Positions 1-5,412 of a stretch of 10,982 nucleotides of DNA are shown here, piece by piece. The notes beneath the pieces are model-generated. The model saw only the letters and a list, made by a program, of their open reading frames with translations. It was not told where the DNA came from and did no database searches. Every line of letters begins with the position of its first letter. Within the stretch, counting starts at the first letter, position 1. Origin of the DNA: an uncultured Oscillospiraceae bacterium (lineage in GTDB: Bacteria > Bacillota > Clostridia > Oscillospirales > Acutalibacteraceae); assembly GCA_900546895.1 (NCBI GenBank), contig UREO01000077.1, positions 1 through 10,982 on the forward strand. Direction: 5' to 3'. The translations under genes were made by a program, and so were the position numbers.

Positions 1-319
1 TCACAGTGCTTGCCGCACCTGTTGGTCCTGTTGGGCCAGTCGGACCCGTATCTCCTGTCGGGCCGGTAGGACCTGTGTCTCCCGTTGGACCTTCGGAGGA
101 GCCCGCCGGTCCTGTAGGACCTGTAGGACCTCTAAATCCCATAGGTCCTACAGGACCAACAGGGCCTTGAAAGCCTCTCGGGCCGGTAGGGCCCCTACAG
201 CAGCAACATGAATTATACTTACCTTCGCCGTTGTATGAACAACCGCCTTGGTATATTTTCATTTCTGGGGTAAAATTCTTAGTCGTTTCATCACTAATAT
301 ACTTGTTTTTATTTGGCAT
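1..319 (-). CDS. Collagen-like Gly-X-Pro repeat protein, N-terminal part (truncated by window edge)
   Basis: The reading frame is open from an ATG at 319-317 to the window edge, giving 106 codons without a stop. A GGGAG ribosome binding site lies 8 nt upstream of the ATG. The first ~36 residues are polar and non-repetitive (starting MPNKNKYISDE) and hold one Cys. A cluster of four consecutive Cys followed by Arg comes next, then uninterrupted Gly-X-Y triplets, mostly GPT, GPV and GDT. One short break (GSSEGPTG) interrupts the pattern. Such triplets form collagen-like triple helices; in Bacillota these proteins are typically exosporium or spore-surface filaments of the BclA type. The C-terminal trimerisation domain, if present, is outside the window. 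The Cys cluster between head and collagen region could crosslink chains or anchor the protein to the spore coat (inference). The strongly biased DNA at 1-190 is explained by this coding sequence and is not a separate repeat. Confidence 0.9.
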   Translation of the reverse strand, partial: MPNKNKYISDETTKNFTPEMKIYQGGCSYNGEGKYNSCCCCRGPTGPRGFQGPVGPVGPMGFRGPTGPTGPAGSSEGPTGDTGPTGPTGDTGPTGPTGPTGAASTV

Positions 320-389
320 TCTCAAAACTCCCATGCACTGAAATTTCCGAACAGATTCAAGCTGTGTTTAATCCGATCCTTCGTAACAT

Positions 390-418
390 AATATGTATAA
401 CCCAGTGAAAAGTGTAAA
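390..418 (-). promoter_or_regulatory. Possible promoter of the collagen-like gene
   Basis: On the minus strand, TTTACA (418-413) is separated by 17 nt from CATATT (395-390), about 70 nt upstream of the collagen-like ATG. It matches a vegetative promoter in 5/6 and 4/6 positions. The CATA core also resembles a late-sporulation sigma-K -10 element, which would suit a spore-surface protein, but the spacing to an upstream AC is loose. The sigma factor cannot be decided from sequence alone. Confidence 0.3.
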
Positions 419-441
419 GACTAAAATCGAAGCAGGGCATC

Positions 442-480
442 AACCGTTTCATAAAGAAACGACCTCTAAGCGCCAGTATT
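442..480 (+). repeat. Structured dispersed repeat, truncated copy 1
   Basis: Bases 452-480 match 2955-2983 at 27 of 29 positions in the same orientation. Weaker similarity (a shared AACC and a similar hairpin arrangement) extends back to about 442. A small hairpin (CGTTTC at 445-450, GAAACG at 456-461, 5-nt loop) sits at its left side. The similarity stops abruptly at 480, and the right arm of the large hairpin in copy 2 (GCTTAGAGGTT) is missing. What follows, from 481, is the presumed terminus of the IS3-family remnant. The simplest reading is that this copy was cut by the insertion or by a later rearrangement. Confidence 0.7.
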
Positions 481-1001
481 TGAACTAAACCAGATTAATC
501 GAACAGTAAAAATAAGACCCTACCGTAGAATATCCGCTAATTCACGCAAGCTGGCGCCGTTTTTCAATCGGTGTCAGCTTTGTTTTTAGCTGAATACGCT
601 CATTGTTGTAGAAACGGATATAATTATCAAACATTTTCCTTGCTTCGTCAAATGATTTTGGCTTGTGTCTGTAAATGCATTCTGTTTTGAGAATACCAAA
701 GAAATTTTAATCCATAGCGTTGTCATAATAGTTTCCACGTCTTGACCATGGATGGCGTAATGCCGTATTCTTTGGTTAGGTTAAAATATCCTGTGGAAGT
801 ATATTGAAAGCCTTGGTCGCTGCGGAGTTGTAGCTCTGCGGTGACCGCTTCTTTTTGTACGCCGGCTTTAATTGTGTTCAAAACAAGATTTACGGTTTGC
901 TCTGTACCTGTTATGTCAGTCACCCATTTTGTTCGGTCTATCTGCTGGAACTGCTGTCCATCAATATTGAAAGGCTGATTTCTACTGAGGAGACGCATCA
1001 A
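481..1001 (-). mobile_element. Remnant of an IS3-family insertion sequence
   Basis: This covers the transposase remnant at 542-1001 plus the stretch downstream of it to the point where the structured repeat ends. The outer edge starts TGAACTAAACC at 481. That resembles the TGAACT/TGTACT-type termini of some IS3-family elements, and it coincides exactly with the breakpoint of the repeat copy at 480. No matching inverted terminus was found on the other side (1001-1200), and orfA and the 5' half of orfB are absent. The element is therefore incomplete and cannot move by itself. The left boundary is inferred and the right boundary unknown. Confidence 0.65.
542..1001 (-). pseudogene. IS3-family transposase (OrfB, rve/DDE integrase core), degenerate
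   Basis: Read on the minus strand, the frame contains the first catalytic-Asp motif (KWVTDIT) and the second (SDQGFQYTS, here preceded by Arg instead of the usual His). GITPSM, SRRGNYYDNA and NFFGILKTECIYRHKP follow, and the C-terminus ends in RRQLA and a TGA at 544-542. Three lesions are visible. First, the region between the two Asp motifs is about 25 residues shorter than in intact relatives, so an internal deletion is likely. Second, one extra base near 746 shifts the frame just after GITPSM. Third, a TAA at 709-707 replaces the catalytic Glu of the DDE triad, where intact relatives read YDNAxxExFF. The N-terminal part upstream of about residue 15 does not resemble a transposase. The gene is dead. 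Confidence 0.9.
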
Positions 1002-1197
1002 AAATTGCTGCCGTTCCCCGCTGGATTTGTCCGGTTAACAGAATGGGGACGACCTTATATTCAAAGGCTTGAATCGGATGAACCAGAAATCCTTTTATAG
1101 AAATTCAATTTCTCTGACTTTAAGGCAGTCTTGCAGGGCGCTATAGTCCTCTCGAACAGACGGCCAATTAGGCGGGGGATGAGGTTCTTTGTGATTA
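1002..1197. other. Intergenic stretch between IS remnant and flavodoxin gene; possible unidentified coding debris
   Basis: No gene can be supported here. On the plus strand a frame is open to a TAG at about 1100 and ends in GRPYIQRLESDEPEILL. On the minus strand short open segments with plausible composition (for example EDYSALQDCLKVREIEFL, then a stop) follow the flavodoxin gene. Both could be eroded remnants, and neither has a recognisable family or start. A 7-bp perfect palindrome (AGAAATT, one base, AATTTCT) lies at 1099-1113. No convincing terminator for the flavodoxin operon was seen. Confidence 0.4.
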
Positions 1198-1608
1198 CTA
1201 TTCAAGTATTGACCTTGCAAACTGTTCGGCTTTTTTTATATCATCAGAATTGGGGCGGCCTGTACGCAAAATCATATAATGTCCGGGGCAATGATATTCT
1301 GCATCTGAAACGGTAAGCCCCTGATCTTGAAGATACTTTTTAGTTTTTTCATAGGCAGATTTAACGATAGCCGCTGTGCTGAATACTACAACCTTTTTGA
1401 TATGCACCGGATTTAGGGTCGATATATATTCCTTTAGCTCCGGGTCAATGTCAAAAGCATATAAGCCTGTTCCTAAAAACAACATATCGACTTCGCCTTG
1501 TATAGGCTCTTGGATTGACTTTGCGGATACCCCTGCTTGTTTAGCAATAGCATCTGCAATTTTCTTTGTGTTACCTGATTTTGAATAATAACGCACTTGA
1601 ATATTCAT
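1198..1608 (-). CDS. Short flavodoxin-like protein
   Basis: This encodes 136 residues, the usual size of a short-chain flavodoxin. The FMN phosphate-binding loop is at the N-terminus (residues 8-15, YSKSGNTK), directly after a hydrophobic first strand (MNIQVRY). A second flavodoxin-type strand and loop follow (MLFLGTGLY, about residues 42-50), then KKVVVFST (about 71-78). Flavodoxins carry single electrons between redox enzymes in the cytoplasm; the enzyme partner here is unknown. The ATG at 1608 has a GAGGG site about 6 nt upstream. It is the third gene of the tetR operon, 22 nt after the membrane-protein gene, so it is probably expressed when the repressor is released. A flavodoxin-type domain could also act enzymatically, as in some quinone or protoporphyrinogen reductases; its shortness favours an electron carrier. 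Confidence 0.85.
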   Translation of the reverse strand: MNIQVRYYSKSGNTKKIADAIAKQAGVSAKSIQEPIQGEVDMLFLGTGLYAFDIDPELKEYISTLNPVHIKKVVVFSTAAIVKSAYEKTKKYLQDQGLTVSDAEYHCPGHYMILRTGRPNSDDIKKAEQFARSILE

Positions 1609-1630
1609 AAAACGCCCTCTTTTCTGCTAT

Positions 1631-1999
1631 TTATTGAATTACCAATGGTGCAAATCTACCAATAATCGACTTTATGACAATGCAGCCAGCAACGACAAAA
1701 AGCGCAATTCTAGGGTCATAAAGAATGGGGATTTTCCATTTGAATATTTGTGTTGCTGTTGTAAGTAATGCGATTGTCCCAAAGCTGTACCCCATGATGG
1801 TGAGCGGGTGAACAGGTGCATTGCTGATAAATTTGCCGATTGTTGGCATAATCATACACATTGCAAATCCGATTGCGCCTAACGTAATAACAGCCGACCT
1901 CGGCCCATTGATAAATAATATTTGCTTGCCGGATAGTCCTGCATAAACAATCAGGCCCGTAATCAGCCACTCTGCTGCCAATACCCCAATTCCTTTCAT
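1631..1999 (-). CDS. Small four-helix membrane protein of unknown function
   Basis: It encodes 122 residues with four hydrophobic segments, roughly at residues 5-23, 33-52, 66-86 and 96-115. A conserved-looking NGPRS lies between the first two. I do not recognise the family. The ATG at 1999 overlaps the tetR stop codon as ATGA and has an AAGGAG site 9 nt upstream inside the end of tetR, so translation of the two is probably coupled. Its place between a repressor and a flavodoxin suggests either an exporter or sensor for the compound that TetR recognises, or a membrane anchor or quinone-side partner for the flavodoxin; this is inference only. Similar small proteins are often annotated as DUF membrane proteins in Clostridia. 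Confidence 0.8.
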   Translation of the reverse strand: MKGIGVLAAEWLITGLIVYAGLSGKQILFINGPRSAVITLGAIGFAMCMIMPTIGKFISNAPVHPLTIMGYSFGTIALLTTATQIFKWKIPILYDPRIALFVVAGCIVIKSIIGRFAPLVIQ

Positions 2000-2631
2000 T
2001 GTTTATTACTCCTTAAATGGGTTTGATTGAATGTTGTAATATGTTTTTCTAAAAGAGATAATGCTTCTTCATATTTGTCGGGCTGATTGTCGTATTTGGA
2101 TAACAGCAAATACAAAGGTGAATAAAACTGCAAGGCCATTACCATAGGGTCAACATCAACATAAACCCCAGTATTTATTAAATCAGTGAACACGCCTGAT
2201 ATATAATCTAAGCCCTTGTCTATGATCAATTCCCTAAAAAACCTACCTGCCTCCGAAGTTCTAAACTGTTCCATTGTCAACATTCTGCGCAGCTGCGAAC
2301 CATACTCTGTTTTAAGATAGAACTGAAACATTGTAACGCTAATACGGAATAATTCCTCTCTTACATCACTTTCTTCTGAGAGAATATCGGCCATGCTTTC
2401 GGGGGAAATAAAAGTAGAAACTTCCTCTTGATAACTACGCTCAATATCTTTGAGAATTGAGTCGAAAATGTCTTGCTTTCCGCTATAATGCTTGTAAAGG
2501 GCGCTCTCGCGGATTCCGATTTCTTTTGCTATGTCACGGATACCAACCCCATCATATCCTCTTTCAGAAAACAGTTTTAGTGCAACTGTCAAAATGGCTT
2601 CCTTTGTATCCCGTATTTCGTTTTTTGGCAT
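1996..2631 (-). CDS. TetR/AcrR-family transcriptional repressor
   Basis: The protein has 211 residues from the chosen start. The N-terminal helix-turn-helix is typical of TetR: an ILTVALKLFSERGYDGVGI helix, then IRDIAKEIGIRESALYKHYSGK at about residues 35-55, covering the turn and recognition helix. The rest is helical and should bind a ligand and form the dimer. I chose the ATG at 2631 (MPKNE) because a perfect GGAGG lies 5 nt upstream; an in-frame ATG at 2643 and TTG at 2646 would place that site inside the gene. Two palindromes and a consensus promoter lie just upstream (2655-2703), so it almost certainly represses its own operon. The two downstream genes, a small membrane protein and a flavodoxin, are its likely targets. 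The inducing ligand is not deducible. Confidence 0.93.
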   Translation of the reverse strand: MPKNEIRDTKEAILTVALKLFSERGYDGVGIRDIAKEIGIRESALYKHYSGKQDIFDSILKDIERSYQEEVSTFISPESMADILSEESDVREELFRISVTMFQFYLKTEYGSQLRRMLTMEQFRTSEAGRFFRELIIDKGLDYISGVFTDLINTGVYVDVDPMVMALQFYSPLYLLLSKYDNQPDKYEEALSLLEKHITTFNQTHLRSNKQ

Positions 2632-2654
2632 AATAACCTCCATCAATAAATGCA

Positions 2655-2696
2655 GTGATCAGTTGTTCACCACTATTATAGTGAACAGTTGATCAC
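2655..2696. promoter_or_regulatory. Paired TetR operators
   Basis: Two 16-bp palindromes follow the pattern GTGAWCAGTTGWTCAC. Site 1 (2655-2670, GTGATCAGTTGTTCAC) covers the predicted transcription start. Site 2 (2681-2696, GTGAACAGTTGATCAC) fills the promoter spacer. Their centres are 26 bp apart and the linker (2671-2680) carries the -10 box. Each site is a near-perfect dyad by itself, and the pair is also an inverted repeat (14 of 16 positions). Two TetR dimers bound here would block RNA polymerase completely. Binding by the adjacent TetR is inferred from position. Confidence 0.85.
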
Positions 2697-2703
2697 TTGT
2701 CAA
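2675..2703 (-). promoter_or_regulatory. Consensus vegetative promoter of the tetR operon
   Basis: On the minus strand, TTGACA (2703-2698) and TATAAT (2680-2675) are both perfect and separated by exactly 17 nt. Transcription should start near 2668, about 37 nt before the tetR ATG. The -35/-10 spacer is occupied by one operator palindrome, and the start site falls in the second. A promoter this strong normally needs tight repression. Confidence 0.93.
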
Positions 2704-2717
2704 GAGAGGAAGCTAAA

Positions 2718-2819
2718 TTATATTCTATTATCGGTATGTCCGAGTGACATAGGCGGTACACTGACACGGTTTTCAATGATGATATTTTTCATGATAAGTT
2801 CAGCAAATAATTTGCTCAT
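2718..2819 (-). pseudogene. N-terminal stub of an Old Yellow Enzyme-type NADH:flavin oxidoreductase
   Basis: The frame is 33 codons long with ATG at 2819 and TAA at 2720-2718. The translation, beginning MSKLFAELIMKN and continuing IENRVSVPPMSLGHTDN, has the hallmark OYE N-terminus (xLFxPLxIxNLxLKNRxVxPPM). The intact enzyme at 5413-7347 has the equivalent YTKLFEKGK and KNRIVMPAM. An AAAGG site precedes the ATG by 5 nt. TTGCCA (2865-2860), a 17-nt gap and TATTTT (2842-2837) could be its promoter. The frame stops 15 bp before the tetR -35 box, so the remaining ~95% of the gene was lost, probably in a deletion that joined it to the tetR promoter region. It could still be made as a short peptide, but no function is suggested. 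Confidence 0.65.
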
Positions 2820-2909
2820 ATGTACCTTTCCTTTCAAAAATAGTTAGGTGGAGATACCATGGCAATTCCATGTGATGTGACTGATTATGAGATTTTAAAA
2901 GTAGTTATG

Positions 2910-3002
2910 AAAACGGCTTCGGAACAGTAGAATAGTCCGTTTTAACCTCTCGGTTAAAGAAACAACCTCTAAGCGCCAGTGTTACCTGTCTGCTTAGAGG
3001 TT
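2910..3002 (+). ncRNA. Three-hairpin structured element containing intact repeat copy 2
   Basis: Three perfect stems follow each other closely. Stem 1 is AAAACGG (2910-2916) with CCGTTTT (2937-2943). Stem 2 is TTTAACC (2941-2947) with GGTTAAA (2952-2958) around a TCTC loop. Stem 3 is an 11-bp AACCTCTAAGC (2964-2974) with GCTTAGAGGTT (2992-3002) around a 17-nt loop. Stems 1 and 2 share bases 2941-2943, so they could be alternatives. Bases 2955-2983 recur at 452-480. After stem 3 comes ACCGTTTTATA, a poor but possible termination tract on the plus strand. It may be a small structured RNA, an attenuator-like element or a REP/MITE-like palindromic repeat. The strand is uncertain and no known RNA class is recognised. 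Confidence 0.45.
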
Positions 3003-3040
3003 ACCGTTTTATATACTGACAGCATTTTCAGTTGATTCTG

Positions 3041-3085
3041 CAAAAAATTTTGCGTTCCTCCCGGCCAAAGGCGGGGAGGAACGCA
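3041..3085 (-). terminator. Rho-independent terminator of the OYE-SDR operon
   Basis: A 12-bp perfect stem pairs 3074-3085 with 3051-3062 around an 11-nt loop. Read on the minus strand it is followed by AAATTTTTTG (3050-3041), giving the U-tract. It lies 48 bp after the stop of the last gene of the operon. On the plus strand a shorter TTTT follows, so it may also work weakly in the other direction. Confidence 0.88.
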
Positions 3086-3132
3086 TTTTGTCTCGCAAAC
3101 TAAAATGGAACTGCTATCATGACAACGCTGCA

Positions 3133-3663
3133 TTACACTGCTTTGTTTTCACCCTGTGCTTCGCTTCTCATAGCCAGCTTTTTACATGGCCCCATAAGAA
3201 GAACGCAAATCCCGTTAAAAATGAGACTGCCGACAATAAAAGTCCCGAAAAAGAGCGGGATATTCGACGAAAACGCATTTACATCAATACATGCACAGGT
3301 TAAGTACGCAAACCCGACGTTGTTAAGGGCCTTTGGAGCATACGGATGCAGGACAATCAGGATAAAAAGGACGACAGCCAGAGGAATCAGAAAACCGAAA
3401 AGGCCGCCCAGAACCGGTGTCAGTGCCGAAATGGACAAAAGTGCCACAACAGTGAGCACTAGACCGACAAAACCGCCCACCTCAACGGAAATCAGTCTGT
3501 CCTTGATATCCCCTTCCATTGTAAACAGCATGATATTGCTGATAAAAATCAGCCAGCCGTATTCAAAATTCATGACGTTGAGAATTGCATTTGCAATCAG
3601 GATCCAGAGGAGCAGAGACAGGCGGAAGTAGAGCAGAAAGCGCTTCTGTACTGTTTCATTCAT
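3133..3663 (-). CDS. Multi-pass membrane protein, last gene of the OYE-SDR operon
   Basis: It encodes 176 residues with five or six hydrophobic segments (about 9-30, 35-50, 61-81, 86-108, 115-130 and 135-157) and a charged, probably cytoplasmic C-terminus. A GGDI-like charged loop (MEGDIKDR) lies between helices two and three, and a Pro/Ala/Asn loop before helix five reads HPYAPKALNNVGFAYLT. Its size and helix pattern recall small inner-membrane families such as DUF1097, but I could not assign it confidently. The ATG at 3663 has a GGAG site about 9 nt upstream and starts 14 nt after the preceding SDR stop, so it belongs to the same transcript. Uptake or release of the substrate of the two SDRs and the flavoenzyme is a reasonable guess, not a finding. 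Confidence 0.82.
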   Translation of the reverse strand: MNETVQKRFLLYFRLSLLLWILIANAILNVMNFEYGWLIFISNIMLFTMEGDIKDRLISVEVGGFVGLVLTVVALLSISALTPVLGGLFGFLIPLAVVLFILIVLHPYAPKALNNVGFAYLTCACIDVNAFSSNIPLFFGTFIVGSLIFNGICVLLMGPCKKLAMRSEAQGENKAV

Positions 3664-3677
3664 GGTTCTTTTTCTCC

Positions 3678-4544
3678 TTAATGTTTTGTCAGGAGGGAAG
3701 GATCCACAGGCTCTGTTCTGTTTGCCTGATAAATTCCCTGCTGCTTCAAGAGCTCATCGTAATTTTCATGCGTCAGGATATAGAACTGCTTTTTCGCGAG
3801 GGATTCAAATACTTTTTTAACCGTAGGCTCCAGAGGAGCGCCGTTGTCAAGAATCTTCTTATTGAATTCGATAAATTTCTGATATTTTTCCGACGAGTAA
3901 TACGGATCGTCCTTCGGTACGGCAAACCGTTCCGGACGGTGCCTGTCCGTCAGATGCATCTCCGTCTGTACAAAGCCGGGACAGAACACGGAAACATCGA
4001 TATCGGCGCCCGACGCTTTGAGGGACTTGTACACACACTCCGACAAAGCGACAGCCGCATGCTTCGTGCTGAAGTAAACCGGAGCAGAGCCTAAGGTGAT
4101 CAGTCCCGCAATGGAGCAGACGTTTAAAATCTGACAGTGCGTGCCCTGCGTGAGCATCTGAGGAATAAACCGCTGCATCATAAACCAATGGGCATAAACG
4201 TTGACCTCCGTCACCCACTTGATATCCTGCTCCCTGATATCCAGAATATCAGCACCGTTAGATACACCCGCGTCATTGATAAGGATATCGCAGCGTCCGA
4301 ATTCTTCCATGGTCCGGTCGAATATTTTTTGGCATTCTTCCGAAAGGGAAACGTCCGCCTGTACGGCAACCGCTTTGCGGCCCATCGCCCTGATTTCATC
4401 GGCGACCGCTTCCGCTTCCTCCCCATGGATATCGGCGATCAGCACATCGGATCCCCGTTTCGCGCAGCCCAGCGCCAGCGCGCGTCCGATACCGTTGGCA
4501 CCGCCCGTAATTACCAGCACTTTTCCGTTATAGTTTTCAATCAT
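3678..4544 (-). CDS. Short-chain dehydrogenase/reductase (SDR), copy A
   Basis: This is a 288-residue classical SDR. The cofactor loop TGGANGIG is at 13-20. Asp38 ends the second strand (IADIH), which in this family favours NAD(H) over NADP(H). Asp64 is in the ADV motif. Residues 90-93 read NDAG where most relatives have NNAG. The catalytic residues are all present: Asn115, Ser144 (CSIAG), Tyr157 and Lys161 (YFSTK). A long C-terminal part (about 190-288) contains FVQTEMHLTDRHRPERF and FYILTHENY. It should interconvert a secondary alcohol and a ketone in the cytoplasm; the substrate is unknown. The start has a GGAGGG site, and the gene follows the other SDR by 13 nt. The two share several motifs and probably arose by duplication. 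Confidence 0.93.
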   Translation of the reverse strand: MIENYNGKVLVITGGANGIGRALALGCAKRGSDVLIADIHGEEAEAVADEIRAMGRKAVAVQADVSLSEECQKIFDRTMEEFGRCDILINDAGVSNGADILDIREQDIKWVTEVNVYAHWFMMQRFIPQMLTQGTHCQILNVCSIAGLITLGSAPVYFSTKHAAVALSECVYKSLKASGADIDVSVFCPGFVQTEMHLTDRHRPERFAVPKDDPYYSSEKYQKFIEFNKKILDNGAPLEPTVKKVFESLAKKQFYILTHENYDELLKQQGIYQANRTEPVDPSLLTKH

Positions 4545-4557
4545 ACCGGAGCCCTCC

Positions 4558-5397
4558 CTATTGCGGATTTTTTCCGTTAACCAGATTCTGAATCCTCATC
4601 CCGGCGACAACCTGGGATTCCGGGTGGGTGAAGATATAGAATTTCTCATCTTCAACAGCGGTAAAAACACAGGTCCCCACATAATCAATGGGAATGCCCG
4701 CCGTTACCTGACGCTCGCTGCGCACAAAACCGGATTTGAACTCCTGTCCCTGATAATAGGGATCGTCATTAATGGCGCAACGCTCCGGGCGATGAGTATC
4801 TGCAAGATGAATCCCTGTCTGTACAAAGGCAGGTGCAAGGCAATGAACCTGAATGCGGCCAAGGCCGCGATTCTTCAGGGCAAGGTAAGTACCCTCCGAA
4901 GCGCCGAGTCCCGCAAATTTTGTGGCATGATACATAACGGCGTTTCCGGAGGTCATCAGCCCCGCCGTGGATTCGGTGTTGATAATAGCCGCTTCGGTTC
5001 CCTGCTTAATCATTTGTGGAATAAAGACATTCATTCCGTAAAGATGGCTCAGCATGTTGACCTCGGTAATCCAGTGGATATCCTGAATCGGGATCTCCCA
5101 GATAGGACCGGATACGGATACTCCAGCGTTGTTGACAAGCATATCGACCTGTCCAAAGGAGTCCAGAGTCAGCTTTAAAAGATCCTTAACATTTTCCAGA
5201 AGGGAAATGTCCGCCTTCTGACCTACCGCCTCAGCGCCCATTTCGTGCAGTTCCTTTACAACACGGTCTACCGCAGGAGCGTCAATATCGTTGATGACGA
5301 TTTTCATGCCTCGCAGAGCGCCCTCTTTGGCAATTGCCTCTCCAATACCGCTTCCGCCGCCTGTAACAACCAAAACCTTGTCTTTAAACTCTTTCAT
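4558..5397 (-). CDS. Short-chain dehydrogenase/reductase (SDR), copy B
   Basis: This is a 279-residue classical SDR. TGGGSGIG is at 12-19, Asp37 after the second strand (VINDID) suggests NAD(H), and a canonical NNAG is at 89-92. The catalytic set is complete: Asn114, Ser143 (TESTAGL), Tyr156 and Lys160 (YHATK). It resembles copy A along its whole length (WITEVN against WVTEVN, FIPQMIKQGT against FIPQMLTQGT, HLADTHRPER against HLTDRHRPER). The substrate loop around residues 190-230 differs clearly, so the pair may act on different positions or stereoisomers of one molecule (inference). A GGGAGGGG site precedes the ATG, and the gene starts 15 nt after the flavoenzyme stop in the same transcript. 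Confidence 0.93.
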   Translation of the reverse strand: MKEFKDKVLVVTGGGSGIGEAIAKEGALRGMKIVINDIDAPAVDRVVKELHEMGAEAVGQKADISLLENVKDLLKLTLDSFGQVDMLVNNAGVSVSGPIWEIPIQDIHWITEVNMLSHLYGMNVFIPQMIKQGTEAAIINTESTAGLMTSGNAVMYHATKFAGLGASEGTYLALKNRGLGRIQVHCLAPAFVQTGIHLADTHRPERCAINDDPYYQGQEFKSGFVRSERQVTAGIPIDYVGTCVFTAVEDEKFYIFTHPESQVVAGMRIQNLVNGKNPQ

Positions 5398-5412
5398 CTT
5401 TATTCCCCTCCC

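Noticed and set aside
1..190. Short tandem repeat or CRISPR-like periodicity
   Set aside because: The 9-base period is that of Gly-X-Pro codons in the collagen-like gene; there are no spacers.
855..1100. Plus-strand 81-codon frame across the IS remnant
   Set aside because: Its first half is antisense to the transposase remnant; only the tail (about 1003-1100) is unexplained, and it has no recognisable family.
2859..2930. A 23-codon plus-strand frame (MAIPCDVTDYEILKVVMKTASEQ minus its last three residues is the core) with a GGTGGAG site
   Set aside because: It is very short, has no recognised family, and overlaps the promoter candidate of the OYE stub and the first hairpin; chance cannot be excluded.
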